From Syntrophaceae bacterium (lineage in GTDB: Bacteria > Desulfobacterota > BSN033 > UBA1163), in contig JACAEV010000164.1 of NCBI GenBank assembly GCA_013388645.1, forward strand, positions 1-49,540: a stretch of DNA of 49,540 nt, given 5' to 3'. The notes under the pieces are model-generated. The model was not told the origin of the DNA, searched no databases, and saw nothing but the letters and a program-made list of their open reading frames with translations. The translations under genes and the position numbers were made by a program. Shown piece by piece: positions 23,122 to 36,097 of the stretch. Every line of letters begins with the position of its first letter. Positions within the stretch are counted from its first letter, which is position 1.

Positions 23122-23955
23122 TTAGACGATTCCCCATGTCCTCACCATATCATGAATCGCTTTGGTCTGTCGAAGAAGACGTTCCATCTCGTTGAGAGGG
23201 ATCATGCTGGAGGCATCACAGAGTGCCTGACTGGGCTGTGGATGGGTTTCGAGGAAAAGACCATTGCAACCTACCGCCACCGCTGCTCTGGTAAGATGAG
23301 GTACATAGATCGGACTTCCCCCTCTCGGGTCTTCACTCGGAATACCATAATTTCTGACCACATGGGTGGCATCAAAAATCACCGGGCAGCCTATTTCTTG
23401 CATGATGGGGATAGAACAAAAGTCTGAAATTAATTTATTATAACCAAAACAGGTTCCGCGCTCGGTAAGAAGAACCTGGTGATTCCCGGTGCTATAAATC
23501 TTTTTTACCGCCCCTGCCATATTTTCGGGTGCAACGAACTGCCCTTTCTTAATATTGACCACTCTTCCCGCCTCCCCTGTTTTGAGAAGGAGGCTCGTCT
23601 GCTGACAGAGAAAAGCAGGGATTTGAATAATATCTAAAACCTCCTTGGCATATTCCACATCCTCCATCCGATGGACATCGGAGAGGACAGGGATGCCTAC
23701 TTTCTCTTTCACCTTAGCCAAGATTTTCAACCCCTCCTTCAGCCCTGGGCCTTTATAAGATTTTTCCGACCCTCGGTTATCCTTTTCATAGGAGGCTTTG
23801 AAGATGAAAGGGATTTTGAGGATTTCACAGATCTCCTTCAACTGTTTTGCGATCTCCATCGCATTCGCCTCTCCTTCCAACACACAAGGGCCTGCAATCA
23901 ATACCAGAGGATTTCCTTTTCCAATCCGAATTTCACCAACCTTGACTTCGTTCAT
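23122..23955 (-). CDS. kdsA: 3-deoxy-8-phosphooctulonate (KDO-8-P) synthase
   Basis: A 277-residue enzyme condensing arabinose 5-phosphate with phosphoenolpyruvate for lipopolysaccharide KDO, which marks the cell as Gram-negative. LIAGPCVLEGE (residues 19-29), FKASYEKDNRGS, VLSDVHR and VIFDATH motifs are present. Cys24 in AGPC is the metal ligand of the metal-dependent class (Aquifex type), in place of the Asn of the E. coli enzyme. AAGGAG precedes the ATG. It is embedded between hisH and the transaldolase gene. Confidence 0.96.
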   Translation of the reverse strand: MNEVKVGEIRIGKGNPLVLIAGPCVLEGEANAMEIAKQLKEICEILKIPFIFKASYEKDNRGSEKSYKGPGLKEGLKILAKVKEKVGIPVLSDVHRMEDVEYAKEVLDIIQIPAFLCQQTSLLLKTGEAGRVVNIKKGQFVAPENMAGAVKKIYSTGNHQVLLTERGTCFGYNKLISDFCSIPIMQEIGCPVIFDATHVVRNYGIPSEDPRGGSPIYVPHLTRAAVAVGCNGLFLETHPQPSQALCDASSMIPLNEMERLLRQTKAIHDMVRTWGIV

Positions 23956-24083
23956 GAATGACTCCTTTTAAACAACCTGATTCGTGTCCGTGCCTCGTGA
24001 ATCGTAAAAACTCAAAACCTACTTAAATTGTATCCATTTAGCTTTTTGAAAACTTCACGAGACAATAAATCAAAAAAACAATT

Positions 24084-24704
24084 TTAAATCGACTTCACAA
24101 AATTCTCCAATATCCTCAACCCTTTTACCTGACTCTTCTCCGGATGGAACTGGGTGGCAAAGAGGTTCTCTTTACAAATGCTGGAAACAAAAGGGATACC
24201 ATAAGGGGTGAGCGTGGAGATGACCGGTGTCTCCTCTGGGACAACATAATAAGAATGGACAAAATAGAAAAAATCTCCGTTTTCTACGTTCTGGAGTAGG
24301 GAGACCTCTTTTTTCTTTTCAATCGTATTCCAACCCATGTGAGGAACTTTGTGATCTGGATCAGGTTTGAATTTCACCACTTTCCCTTTAATCAGGCCTA
24401 ACCCTTTGTGAGATCCAAATTCTTCGCTTTCGGAGAAAAGGATCTGAAGTCCAAGGCAGATGCCCAAGTAAGGTTTCCCTTTTTCAATAAATCGGAGCAG
24501 AGGCTCGACGAGTCCATACTTTTCCAGATTCTCCATGCAATCTTTAAATGCCCCTACCCCTGGAAATACAATCGCTGAGGCCCTTCCAATCTCCTTTTTG
24601 CTCCGTGTTAATTGAGTTTCAACGCCAACCCTCTCAAAGGCTTTTTGGACGCTTCGTAGGTTTCCCATGCCATAATCAACGATGACCATCTTTGATTTCA
24701 TCAC
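24084..24704 (-). CDS. hisH: Imidazole glycerol phosphate synthase, glutaminase subunit
   Basis: A 206-residue class I glutamine amidotransferase. The nucleophile Cys is in GICLGLQIL, with His and Glu of the triad in QFHPEKS near the C-terminus and VFPGVGAF upstream. It frees ammonia from glutamine for HisF. The start could be the GTG/ATG pair at 24704/24701 or ATG at 24689. It follows hisB by a 100-base gap. Confidence 0.95.
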   Translation of the reverse strand: MMKSKMVIVDYGMGNLRSVQKAFERVGVETQLTRSKKEIGRASAIVFPGVGAFKDCMENLEKYGLVEPLLRFIEKGKPYLGICLGLQILFSESEEFGSHKGLGLIKGKVVKFKPDPDHKVPHMGWNTIEKKKEVSLLQNVENGDFFYFVHSYYVVPEETPVISTLTPYGIPFVSSICKENLFATQFHPEKSQVKGLRILENFVKSI

Positions 24705-24804
24705 ATATCCATGTGATCTGACAGTCGTTTCGTCATATCGTCTTATAGTGCATTAAATATTAGAGAGGCTCATTGACTATGTAACGAAGAGACCATTCGA
24801 CTGT

Positions 24805-25398
24805 TTACAGTATTCCTTTCGTTGATGGGATTTGAGAAGATCGTTTATCAATCAAAACCGCTTCTCTCAGTGCTCTTCCAAATCCTTTAAATACCGCTTC
24901 TACCATGTGATGACTATTTTTTCCATAAAGAAGATTGATGTGGAGAGTAATCCTGGCGTGGTTGCAGACTGCCCTGAAGAATTCCTCCACTAATTCCAGA
25001 TCGAAGCTCCCTATTTTTGACCGCCTCAGCTTCATCTGAAAGACCAGGCAGGGCCTCATCGAAACGTCTATCGCAACGCTGACCAATGTCTCATCCATTG
25101 GAATCATGGCCATTCCATACCTCTGGATTCCCTTTCCGTCCCCAACCGCTTTTCTCAATCCCTCCCCCATACAGATGCCCACATCTTCAACGGTGTGGTG
25201 CGCATCTACACTGATATCACCTCTTGCCTTGAGAGAGAGGTCCATCCCGCTATGATAAGCCAGTAAACTGAGCATATGATCGAAGAAGGGGATTCCCGTC
25301 TGAATGAAATGTCTTCCAGACCCATCGAGATTCAGTTTCAAGGCGACCTCTGTCTCCTTCGTCTTTCGTCTCCAATCTACCTTGCGATTTTTCTTCAT
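24805..25398 (-). CDS. hisB: Imidazoleglycerol-phosphate dehydratase
   Basis: A 197-residue single-function dehydratase without the phosphatase domain of the enteric fusion. The metal-binding repeats FFDHMLSLLAYHS and DAHHTVEDVGI, and the C-terminal NSHHMVEAVFKGFGRAL, are intact. The ATG at 25398 has GGGAGAGACG before it; the frame extends 8 codons further. It makes imidazole acetol phosphate, two steps before histidinol. It starts 24 bases after hisD. Confidence 0.96.
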   Translation of the reverse strand: MKKNRKVDWRRKTKETEVALKLNLDGSGRHFIQTGIPFFDHMLSLLAYHSGMDLSLKARGDISVDAHHTVEDVGICMGEGLRKAVGDGKGIQRYGMAMIPMDETLVSVAIDVSMRPCLVFQMKLRRSKIGSFDLELVEEFFRAVCNHARITLHINLLYGKNSHHMVEAVFKGFGRALREAVLIDKRSSQIPSTKGIL

Positions 25399-25422
25399 CG
25401 TCTCTCCCTTATTAGAAACCAT

Positions 25423-26754
25423 TTACCCATCATCCCAATCCCCTTTAGAGACTGTGTCACAATTCTTCATCCTTATCTGAACCGATCGATAGTGCCCTTC
25501 TAATCCTTCCCACTCTGTAAATCTCTTGACATCATCCTCAAACTGTCTCAATGCGCTCCGTGTAAATCGCATCAGATTGGTCCTCTTGACAAAATCTTCC
25601 ACGCCCAGAGGTGAAGCGAATCGTGCGGTACCTGCGGTTGGAAGAATATGATTGGGCCCAGCCATATAATCTCCAATCGTTTCGGGAGTATAGTGTCCCC
25701 AAAAGACTGCGCCCGCATGTTTGACCTTTTTGATCAAGAGATGCGGTCTTGAAACAGCAAGTTCTAAATGCTCCGGAGCAATCCGATTTGCCAACCTGAT
25801 CGCCTGTTCGATATCTTTGACAATCAAGATGGCCCCTTTTTGACGAAGGCTCACAGAGGCAACTTTTCCACGTTTGAGAGAAGAGAGTTGATTCTCTATT
25901 TCACTCCTCACCTTTCTCCCGAATGTTTCGGAGTGGGTAATGAGAATGGCAAGGGCCATTTCATCATGTTCCGCCTGAGAGATGAGATCGGCTGCGACAA
26001 AGGAAGGGGGTGTCTTTTCATCGGAAATAATCACAATTTCACTTGGGCCCGCCACCATATCGATATCCACCTCGCCATAGACCAATCGTTTGGCCGTAGC
26101 CACGTATTGATTGCCTGGCCCAACAATCTTGTCCACCTTGGGAATCGATTTCGTCCCGTAAGCAAGCGCGGCAATCGCTTGTACCCCTCCAATTTGGTAG
26201 ATTCGATCCACCCCTGCTAAATCTGCTGCAACCAGGACAGATGGGCTGATTCCCTCTTTTTGAGGAGGAGTGACCATGAGAATTTCCCGAACTCCGGCGA
26301 CCCTTGCAGGAAGCGCAGCCATCAGTACAGTCGAAGGATAAGAGGCTTTTCCACCAGGGACATAAATTCCCACTCTTTCCAAAGGTGTTATCATCTGCTC
26401 AAGCCGAATCCCTCTCTCCTCTTCCTTCAAGGTTGGAATCCATCTTTTCATAAGAAGTTCCTGAAACGTTTGAATACGATGAGCGGCCCGTCTCAACGTG
26501 TCTAAAAATTCCTTTGGGACTTTCCTGTAAGCCTCTTTCACCTCCATTCTCTTTATTTGAAGTCGATGGCTTGGAATGGTCACCCCATCAAAGACCTGAC
26601 TGTAATGAAGGAGGGCTCGATCACCGTGATTCCTCACCTCTGTTAAAATGGAACGAACTTCCCTTTCGAGGCGAAGGTTAACCTGTGTCCCCCTTTTCTC
26701 CACCTCGGAGAGGTATCGATCAAACCCTTTTTCTCCTGCTCGAAGAATCTTCAT
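25423..26754 (-). CDS. hisD: Histidinol dehydrogenase
   Basis: A 443-residue zinc enzyme oxidising histidinol to histidine with two NAD. GPGNQYVATAKR, DMVAGPSEIVIISD, ADLISQAEHDE and GPNHILPTAGTARF with the metal-binding His residues are present. ATG at 26754, with AAAGGGG upstream, is preferred to one 18 bases earlier. It lies directly after murA. hisG, the usual neighbour here, is missing from the window. Confidence 0.97.
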   Translation of the reverse strand: MKILRAGEKGFDRYLSEVEKRGTQVNLRLEREVRSILTEVRNHGDRALLHYSQVFDGVTIPSHRLQIKRMEVKEAYRKVPKEFLDTLRRAAHRIQTFQELLMKRWIPTLKEEERGIRLEQMITPLERVGIYVPGGKASYPSTVLMAALPARVAGVREILMVTPPQKEGISPSVLVAADLAGVDRIYQIGGVQAIAALAYGTKSIPKVDKIVGPGNQYVATAKRLVYGEVDIDMVAGPSEIVIISDEKTPPSFVAADLISQAEHDEMALAILITHSETFGRKVRSEIENQLSSLKRGKVASVSLRQKGAILIVKDIEQAIRLANRIAPEHLELAVSRPHLLIKKVKHAGAVFWGHYTPETIGDYMAGPNHILPTAGTARFASPLGVEDFVKRTNLMRFTRSALRQFEDDVKRFTEWEGLEGHYRSVQIRMKNCDTVSKGDWDDG

Positions 26755-26816
26755 CCAAAAACCCCTTTGCATGATGGGCCTCTCATCCTACGCTCCACCC
26801 ACTCCTATTCGACCCC

Positions 26817-28076
26817 TCAGCTCCCCTCTTTCACCCTTTCTATCTTTGCTCCGAGTCTGGATAATTTTTTGTCCAACCCCTCATATCCACGATCTAAATG
26901 GTAGACTCTCGAAATTTGCGTCACCCCCTCTGCGGCTAATCCGGCCAGGATAAGCGATGCGCTCGCCCTTAGATCCGTTGCCATGACGGGCGCTCCACTT
27001 AAACTTTCGACACCCTGAATGATGGCCGTGTTTTCTTGAATCCGAATGTCCGCTCCCATTCTCTGAAGTTCACTGACATGGATGAACCGATTTTCAAAGA
27101 TGGTTTCAGAAATGACACTCAACCCTCTTGCCAAAGACATGAGGACCATAAATTGAGCTTGCATATCCGTTGGAAATCCCGGGTAAGGTTGTGTTTTCAC
27201 ATCGACACTCCGGATTCTCTTCATCCCTACGACCCGGAGTCCATCTCCGTCAGGCTCAATCTCCATTCCTGACTCTCTCAATTTATGGATAATGGTCTGC
27301 ATGTGTTGAACAGGAGCTTTGTTAATCTTAATATTTCCACGGGTCACGCCGGCGGCCACCATTAATGTTCCCGCTTCAATGCGATCCGGGATGATCGTGT
27401 GTTCGACCGCGTGGAGGGACTTCACCCCTTCGATCTCAATGAGACTGGTCCCAGCGCCATCGATCCTCGCACCCATCTTGGTCAGGACATTCGCTAAGTC
27501 CACCACCTCAGGTTCCATGGCCGCATTATGCAAGATAGTCTTCCCTCTGGCCAGGGTGGCGGCCATCATGAGATTCTCTGTTCCGGTTACCGTAACCGTA
27601 TCAAAAGAGATATCCGCTCCCTTCAATTCATCAGCCCTCGCCTCAATATAACCATGACGAAGTTGGATCTTCGCTCCCATCGCCTCAAGCCCCATGAGAT
27701 GAAGATTGATCGGACGTGCGCCGATGGCGCACCCTCCCGGTAGAGAAACCATCGCCCTTTTCGTTCGAGCGACCAGAGGTCCTAAGACCAGAATGGAGGC
27801 TCTCATGGTTTTGACCAAATCATAAGGAGCCTCAACGTTGGTAATCTCTTTCGTATCAATCCGATAAGCCTCCCCCTGCTTATAGACGTTGACTCCAAGA
27901 TTGTTTAGAACTTTAATAATGGTCTGCACATCTTTCAGATTGGGAACATTGTGAAATACATTGGTGCCTTCGCTCAGGAGGCAGGAAGCAAAAATGGGAA
28001 GGGTGGCGTTCTTCGAACCACTCACCTCTACTTCCCCGATTAATCTCTCCCCTCCACGGATGACGATCTTATCCAT
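26817..28076 (-). CDS. murA: UDP-N-acetylglucosamine 1-carboxyvinyltransferase
   Basis: A 419-residue enzyme for the first committed step of peptidoglycan synthesis. [24 protein letters not shown] is the normal N-terminus, so the ATG at 28076 is chosen. Cys116 in [11 protein letters not shown] is the fosfomycin-sensitive catalytic Cys. [13 protein letters not shown] and the C-terminal [16 protein letters not shown] are typical. It lies between prmC and hisD. Confidence 0.97.
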   Translation of the reverse strand: MDKIVIRGGERLIGEVEVSGSKNATLPIFASCLLSEGTNVFHNVPNLKDVQTIIKVLNNLGVNVYKQGEAYRIDTKEITNVEAPYDLVKTMRASILVLGPLVARTKRAMVSLPGGCAIGARPINLHLMGLEAMGAKIQLRHGYIEARADELKGADISFDTVTVTGTENLMMAATLARGKTILHNAAMEPEVVDLANVLTKMGARIDGAGTSLIEIEGVKSLHAVEHTIIPDRIEAGTLMVAAGVTRGNIKINKAPVQHMQTIIHKLRESGMEIEPDGDGLRVVGMKRIRSVDVKTQPYPGFPTDMQAQFMVLMSLARGLSVISETIFENRFIHVSELQRMGADIRIQENTAIIQGVESLSGAPVMATDLRASASLILAGLAAEGVTQISRVYHLDRGYEGLDKKLSRLGAKIERVKEGS

Positions 28077-28173
28077 TCTAAAATCTCCTATCCGGGAGGC
28101 GTCAGGCATTAGGGATCAAAACCACTTCCGCCTTGCGCCTCATGCTCTCACGAGACTTATAATTTTGTGCTTC

Positions 28174-29049
28174 TCATTTATACTGACGCTGTGCCTTGAC
28201 CACCCTTTCAATCCCCGATAGATCTGGAACGCTCTCAGGTTTTAAAAATTGGCCTCCCTCCTCCACCCATTTAGAGACGATCGGACTTTGACCCTGTCCA
28301 ACTTCCAATAGGAGCCACCCTTTAGGTTTGAGATAAAAATGGACCTGGGAGAGAATACGCCGATAAAACTTCAGCCCATCCACCCCTCCATCCAAGGCCA
28401 AGAGGGGCTCATAATCCCTCACCTCTTTGGCCAAGGTGCGAATCTCGTGTCGTTGAATATAGGGGGGATTAGAAAGGATCAAATCAAAAGGACCTTCCCT
28501 TTTTAAAACACGGAATGGTTCAAAGAGATCACCATTAACAAATTCGATCTGATGGTGGACACCCACCGATTTTGCATTTTCCTTGGCTAATATCAATGCG
28601 TCTCTTGAAAGATCCGTGGCCACCCCCAAAATATCTTTTCTTTCTCTGGTCAAGGCGACGATGACCGCGCCACTTCCGGTACCAATTTCGAGGACAAAAG
28701 GTCTCCTCCCCGACTGAGTTTGTGAGAGAACGATCAGACCTTGCTCCACTAATAGCTCTGTCTCAGGTCTTGGTATCAACACCCGATCGTCCACCTTCAC
28801 ATCGATTGACCAGAATTCCTGATGTCCTAAAATATATTGGAGGGGTTCTCCCGAAATTCTTCTTCGGATCAGGCTCTCGAACATCCTTTGCTCCTTTTCC
28901 TGAAGCGAGTTATGAAGATTCCGATAGAGCCCTTCCCTGCTGAGGTGAAGTGACCGAGCTAAAAGAAGCTCTGCGTTGAGCCGAGGATTTTCAATCGGAT
29001 GATTTTTTAAACATTTCGTCGACCAATTGAGACATTCCAATATGTTCAT
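28174..29049 (-). CDS. prmC: Release-factor glutamine methyltransferase
   Basis: A 291-residue SAM-dependent N5-glutamine methyltransferase. The N-terminal helical domain is followed by a Rossmann core with VLEIGTGSGAVIVAL (SAM site) and the catalytic NPPY motif in LILSNPPYIQ. It methylates the Gln of the GGQ loop in RF1/RF2. It lies 28 bases after prfA, its substrate's gene, the usual pairing. Confidence 0.96.
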   Translation of the reverse strand: MNILECLNWSTKCLKNHPIENPRLNAELLLARSLHLSREGLYRNLHNSLQEKEQRMFESLIRRRISGEPLQYILGHQEFWSIDVKVDDRVLIPRPETELLVEQGLIVLSQTQSGRRPFVLEIGTGSGAVIVALTRERKDILGVATDLSRDALILAKENAKSVGVHHQIEFVNGDLFEPFRVLKREGPFDLILSNPPYIQRHEIRTLAKEVRDYEPLLALDGGVDGLKFYRRILSQVHFYLKPKGWLLLEVGQGQSPIVSKWVEEGGQFLKPESVPDLSGIERVVKAQRQYK

Positions 29050-29077
29050 ATCAAACCCAACCGTCCCTCATCCCACG

Positions 29078-30172
29078 TCATCCACTCCCCTGTTGCTTAC
29101 TTTGCTCAAGCTCTCCCTTTAAGGCCTCTGCCTGGTAATGGGTGGTCAAGGCAGTAATGATTTCATCAAGTTCTCCTTCCAGGATGGACTCCAAACGATA
29201 AAGGGTTAATCCGATCCGGTGATCGGTCACTCTCCCTTGAGGGAAGTTATAGGTTCGGATGCGTTCGCTCCGCTCTCCGCTTCCCACTTGGTTTCTTCTT
29301 TTTTCAGAAATTTCCATCTCCTTTTCTTGTTGAGCCTTATCCATCAATCTCGCTCGGAGAATTTTAAGGGCTTTGGCTTTATTTTTGTGCTGCGATTTCT
29401 CATCCTGGCAGGAGACGACCATTCCTGTGGGAAGATGGGTAATCCGAACAGCGGAGTCCGTGGTGTTGACACTCTGCCCCCCCGGCCCTGAGGATCGGAA
29501 GATATCGATGCGTAGGTCATTGGGATCAATTTGGACGTCCACCTCCTCTGCCTCCGGGAGAATGGCGACGGTGACCGTAGAGGTATGAATGCGACCCTGA
29601 GATTCGGTGATTGGAACCCTCTGAACCCGGTGGACACCGCTTTCAAATTTTAGTCGGCTATAGGCCCCCTTCCCTTCGATCGAGGCGATGATCTCTTTAA
29701 ATCCTCCTACCCCCGTGAAATGGCGACTCAATATCTCCAATCGCCAGCCTTGTTTTTCTGCAAACTTCGAATACATTCTGAAGAGATCGCCGGCGAAAAG
29801 ACCTGCCTCTTCTCCACCCGTTCCTGCACGGATTTCAAGCAAGATATTTTTTTCGTCATTCGGGTCTTTGGGAAGAAGAGCCGTTTTCAATTCTCCCTCT
29901 ACCCTCTCCTTTTCTTGGGTCAATCGATGGAGCTCCTCTTTCGCCAATCGTTTCATCTCTTCATCTTCTTCATCATCCAGAAGATGCTCACTTCCCTTGA
30001 TCTCCTCTCCTAACCGTTTAAGCCTTCGGTAAAGATCGACGACCTTCCCCAGTTCTGCATATTCCTTGGCGGCCCTTTGAAACTCGTCCTGTTTCGTCAA
30101 AAACTCAGGTTGGCCGAGGAGATGAGAGAGGGTCTCGTATCGGCGCTCGACCTCTTCTAATTTCTCAAACAC
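29078..30172 (-). CDS. prfA: Peptide chain release factor 1
   Basis: A 364-residue RF1 that releases peptides at UAA and UAG. The GGQ loop ([11 protein letters not shown]) and the domain 2 stretch [18 protein letters not shown] are clear. The codon-reading tripeptide is P-I-T, where P-A/V-T is usual. RF1 does not read UGA, which agrees with UGA being recoded in this genome. It starts at GTG after AGGTGAAAG and is coupled with prmC. Confidence 0.96.
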   Translation of the reverse strand: MFEKLEEVERRYETLSHLLGQPEFLTKQDEFQRAAKEYAELGKVVDLYRRLKRLGEEIKGSEHLLDDEEDEEMKRLAKEELHRLTQEKERVEGELKTALLPKDPNDEKNILLEIRAGTGGEEAGLFAGDLFRMYSKFAEKQGWRLEILSRHFTGVGGFKEIIASIEGKGAYSRLKFESGVHRVQRVPITESQGRIHTSTVTVAILPEAEEVDVQIDPNDLRIDIFRSSGPGGQSVNTTDSAVRITHLPTGMVVSCQDEKSQHKNKAKALKILRARLMDKAQQEKEMEISEKRRNQVGSGERSERIRTYNFPQGRVTDHRIGLTLYRLESILEGELDEIITALTTHYQAEALKGELEQSKQQGSG

Positions 30173-30223
30173 CTTTCACCTCAACGTAATTTTAAATGTC
30201 AAAATCTAATGATGAAATAAAGG

Positions 30224-31150
30224 TCACAAATTCTTGAATGACCGGTGGCCCTCCAACTCTAACACTTCTTGAAGAGCACGAAGCGCCACTTCGATCTGGT
30301 CCTCAGAAGGCTCACGAGCCGTCATCCGTTGGAGCCAAAGCCCGGGTTTAATGAAAACTTGCATGCCTTTCCTCTCTCGCTTTTGATCGGCGAAACGGAT
30401 GATTTCATAGGCGAGCCCTGCAATGAGAGGGATGAACACGACTCGAGAGGCCACCTTATATCCGAATGCAAAGTGATGAGGGATAAGGGCAAAGACTAAA
30501 ATACTTACGACCATGACGATGAGAAGGAAGCTCGTCCCACATCTCGGGTGCAGGGTACTAAAACCCTTGACCCGATCGGCCGTCAGGACCTCACCCGCTT
30601 CGAAGGCAAAGATCGATTTGTGTTCGGCGCCATGATATTGAAAGATGCGTCGAATCTCTTTAAAAAAAGAGATCCCCCACAAGTATGCTAAAAAAATCAC
30701 CAATCGAATGATTCCATCCACCACATTGAAGAAAAGGCCACTGGTGGACACCATGGGAATGATGAACCGTAACCATTTCGTCAAAAAGAGAGGAATCAAG
30801 AAAAAGAGGAAGATGCCAAAGCAGAGGGCGAACGTAAAAGTAAGCCCCATGGTCCAGGAGCTAACTTCTTGCCCCTGATCCAGAGACTGATTGGCTGAAA
30901 AGTTGAGCGCTTTCATCCCCAATATTAGAGCGGAAAGTAAGTTCATCACTCCCCTGACCAATGGAATTTTGGAAATAAATTTCTTTTCAGAAAAAAAGGT
31001 TAACCTCTCTCGCCTCACCGCAATCTCGCCATTAGGTTTTCGGACGGCAATCGCCATTGAACTGGGAGACCTCATCATCACCCCTTCGATCACAGCCTGT
31101 CCACCGACTCGAAGGCGTTCCTCCCCTTTAAACACTCCTCCCAAGACCAT
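30224..31150 (-). CDS. DUF1385 (YqhQ-like) membrane protein
   Basis: A 308-residue membrane protein with about four to five hydrophobic segments after a soluble N-terminal part. It has the DUF1385 landmarks VGGQAVIEGVMMRSP near the start, FQYHGAEHKSIFAFE in the middle and STLHPRCGTSFLL. GAGGTGGG precedes the ATG at 31150; the frame extends 18 codons further. Members always sit between rpmE and prfA in deltaproteobacteria and Firmicutes; their molecular role is not known. Confidence 0.92.
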   Translation of the reverse strand: MVLGGVFKGEERLRVGGQAVIEGVMMRSPSSMAIAVRKPNGEIAVRRERLTFFSEKKFISKIPLVRGVMNLLSALILGMKALNFSANQSLDQGQEVSSWTMGLTFTFALCFGIFLFFLIPLFLTKWLRFIIPMVSTSGLFFNVVDGIIRLVIFLAYLWGISFFKEIRRIFQYHGAEHKSIFAFEAGEVLTADRVKGFSTLHPRCGTSFLLIVMVVSILVFALIPHHFAFGYKVASRVVFIPLIAGLAYEIIRFADQKRERKGMQVFIKPGLWLQRMTAREPSEDQIEVALRALQEVLELEGHRSFKNL

Positions 31151-31372
31151 TTTTTGACCCACCTCAATTATACCAACTTCCCATAGATAGACGAAAACAC
31201 CCATTCACCTTCAAAGACATATTTATATAATAGAGTGAACTAATGTTGAAGGCCTGTTAAAAAAATGCCAGATAGAAAGAGAGGACGATCGGATGACCCT
31301 TTGGCCACGGTTCGAGCGGGGAATCCCATTTGGATCGACCGGGATGAGTCAGTTTGATTGGATCGGTTAAAA

Positions 31373-31588
31373 TTATTCTTGCTGATTTTCTTTCTTCCCA
31401 TATTTTTTCTGAAACCGTTCAATTCTTCCAGCGGTATCTAAAAATTTTTGTTTCCCGGTGAAGAAAGGGTGACAGTTGGAGCAAATCTCTACATGAATCT
31501 CTTTTTCCGTACTTTTTGTCTCAAAGGTGGCTCCACAGGCACATTTAATCACCGTATCAAAAATTTTCGGGTGAATCTCTTTTTTCAT
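31373..31588 (-). CDS. rpmE: Ribosomal protein bL31, zinc-binding type
   Basis: A 71-residue L31 of the large subunit. It has four Cys (CACG and CSNC pairs) that mark the zinc-containing C+ form, and the [20 protein letters not shown] signature. The ATG at 31588 has GGAGG at good distance; a TTG 15 bases upstream overlaps that site and is unlikely. It follows rho by 56 bases. The 31205-31372 gap toward the DUF1385 gene holds nothing recognisable. Confidence 0.97.
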   Translation of the reverse strand: MKKEIHPKIFDTVIKCACGATFETKSTEKEIHVEICSNCHPFFTGKQKFLDTAGRIERFQKKYGKKENQQE

Positions 31589-31659
31589 CTTATCAGCCTC
31601 CAAGTATCTATTTTACTGATTTTCAACAAATTTTCAACTGCCTTCGGCCCATCCTGCGT

Positions 31660-32913
31660 TTACTGGTTCATGGAGTCCAAGAAGTCCCGATTACTCTTCG
31701 TGGCTTGCATCTTCTCCAATAGAAATTCCATGCTCTCTACCGTGTTCATCGGCTGAAGGACTTTTCTTAAAAGCCAGATGCGATTTAGATCGTTGGGTTC
31801 CATGAGGAGCTCTTCTTTTCGCGTCCCGGAGCGTTGAATATCGATGGAAGGAAAAACCCTTCGATCGACTAAGCGGCGGTCTAAATTGATCTCCATATTT
31901 CCTGTCCCCTTGAATTCCTCGAAGATCACCTCATCCATACGACTTCCCGTATCGACCAAGGCCGTGCCAATGATGGTGAGGCTTCCTCCCTCTTCAATGT
32001 TCCGGGCCGCACCAAAAAACCGCTTGGGGCGCTGAAGCGCATTGGCATCGATCCCTCCCGAGAGGACCTTTCCACTTGGAGGAACCACCGTATTATATGC
32101 CCGGGCCAACCGAGTAATGCTATCGAGAAGGATGACCACATCTTTTTGATGTTCGACCAATCGCTTGGCCTTCTCGATCACCATTTCCGCCACCTGAACG
32201 TGGCGAGAGGCCGGTTCGTCAAAGGTGGAACTGATGACCTCTGCATCGACGGACCGCTCCATATCCGTCACTTCCTCGGGTCGCTCATCGATGAGAAGGA
32301 CGATCAAGGTGATCTCTTTATGGTTAGCCGTGATACTGTGAGCGATCGTTTGGAGGAGCATCGTCTTACCCGTCCTCGGAGCGGCCACGATGAGCCCTCG
32401 TTGCCCCTTTCCGATGGGCGTGAGAAGGTCCATCACTCGAGCGGAGTAATTTTTTGAATCATTGGCCGTTTCCAAATGTATTTTCTCTTGAGGATAAAGG
32501 GGAGTGAGGTTGTCAAAGAGGATCTTATCCCTGGCCACCTCTGGATCTTCATAGTTCACCAGCTCCACTTTGAGCATGGCGAAGTATCGCTCCGTATCTT
32601 TGGGAGGTCGAATTTGCCCTGAGACCGTGTCCCCCGTCCTCAGGTTAAATCGACGGATCTGAGACGGCGAGATATAGATATCATCCGGCCCAGGGAGATA
32701 ATTGTAATCGGGGGCCCTTAAAAATCCAAATCCATCTGGCAAAATTTCTAACACTCCCTCTCCGAAGATCAGGCCGTTTTTCTCCGTCTGGGCTTGAAGA
32801 ATCGCAAAGATCAGCTCTTGCTTTCTCATCCCACTGGCCCCTTCCACATTGAGTTCCTTGGCGATTTTGTACAATTCATTAATTTTCAACTTCTTCAAAT
32901 CTTTGATATTCAT
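31660..32913 (-). CDS. rho: Transcription termination factor Rho
   Basis: A 417-residue hexameric RNA helicase. It has the Rho_N helical domain ([18 protein letters not shown]), a cold-shock-like RNA-binding domain ([23 protein letters not shown]), Walker A APRTGKT, Walker [17 protein letters not shown] and the secondary RNA-binding Q/R loops. It has no large insertion. It lies at the head of the rho-rpmE-DUF1385-prfA-prmC-murA cluster, after coaE. Confidence 0.97.
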   Translation of the reverse strand: MNIKDLKKLKINELYKIAKELNVEGASGMRKQELIFAILQAQTEKNGLIFGEGVLEILPDGFGFLRAPDYNYLPGPDDIYISPSQIRRFNLRTGDTVSGQIRPPKDTERYFAMLKVELVNYEDPEVARDKILFDNLTPLYPQEKIHLETANDSKNYSARVMDLLTPIGKGQRGLIVAAPRTGKTMLLQTIAHSITANHKEITLIVLLIDERPEEVTDMERSVDAEVISSTFDEPASRHVQVAEMVIEKAKRLVEHQKDVVILLDSITRLARAYNTVVPPSGKVLSGGIDANALQRPKRFFGAARNIEEGGSLTIIGTALVDTGSRMDEVIFEEFKGTGNMEINLDRRLVDRRVFPSIDIQRSGTRKEELLMEPNDLNRIWLLRKVLQPMNTVESMEFLLEKMQATKSNRDFLDSMNQ

Positions 32914-33001
32914 GATTTCCCTTTATCCTCCCTTTTGGCCCACCTTGCCCACCCCCGTTAGCCGTGCTGCCAACAAGGTCGTTCTGGCAGGTCAACGACC
33001 T

Positions 33002-33643
33002 TCAGAGTTTTGGCGATGAACGGAGCTTCTCTTTTTTCTCAAGCGCATCCTTTTTTAACGCTTGATAAACCTCTTTTGCCCTGTTTTTCGTCTCCTCCAA
33101 CGATCCCTCATTCCGAATGATGTAGTCTGCAAATTTTACCTTCTCCTCCAAGGGCATCTGGGAGGAGACCATTCTCAGGGCTTCCTCTGTGTTTTTCTGA
33201 TCTCGATCTTTCAACCTCTCAATTTGCTGGGTCTGGGTTGACGTCACCACAATCAGTTTATCCATCTCTTGGTGATCCTCAAGCTCCACAAGGAGCGGGG
33301 CGTCGATCACCACGATGGCCTCCGGATCCTTTGTCCCAATCTCTTTAGCTCTACGATTCATTTCTTCCTTGATCCGAGGATGAAGAATTTGATTCAAGCG
33401 CTTCCTCTCATTTGAATTCCCAAAGATTCTTTCGGCCAATTTTTTCCGATGAATGGTTCCATCATCTTGAAGGATGTCTTGGCCAAAGGCCCTGACGAGT
33501 TCATTCCAGGCGGGCTGGCGGGGTTGAACCAATTCCCTGGCGATCTGGTCTGCATCAATGATATAAGCGCCCTCTTCTTTTAAGACTTGAGAAACGGCTG
33601 TCTTTCCGCTTGCCACCCCTCCCGTCAATCCAACGATGAGCAT
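33002..33643 (-). CDS. coaE: Dephospho-CoA kinase
   Basis: A 213-residue P-loop kinase for the last step of coenzyme A synthesis. Walker A GLTGGVASGKT is at residues 5-15, followed by IDADQIARELVQP, then VIDAPLLVE and a lid helix with RDQKN. AGGAGA is placed before the ATG. It starts 15 bases after gyrB. The C-terminus is Lys-rich. Confidence 0.95.
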   Translation of the reverse strand: MLIVGLTGGVASGKTAVSQVLKEEGAYIIDADQIARELVQPRQPAWNELVRAFGQDILQDDGTIHRKKLAERIFGNSNERKRLNQILHPRIKEEMNRRAKEIGTKDPEAIVVIDAPLLVELEDHQEMDKLIVVTSTQTQQIERLKDRDQKNTEEALRMVSSQMPLEEKVKFADYIIRNEGSLEETKNRAKEVYQALKKDALEKKEKLRSSPKL

Positions 33644-33658
33644 TCTTTTTGGGGTCTC

Positions 33659-36097
<2,439 letters not shown>

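Noticed and set aside
31240-31422. 60-codon frame overlapping rpmE
   Set aside because: It overlaps the well-supported rpmE in another phase and lacks any recognisable feature.
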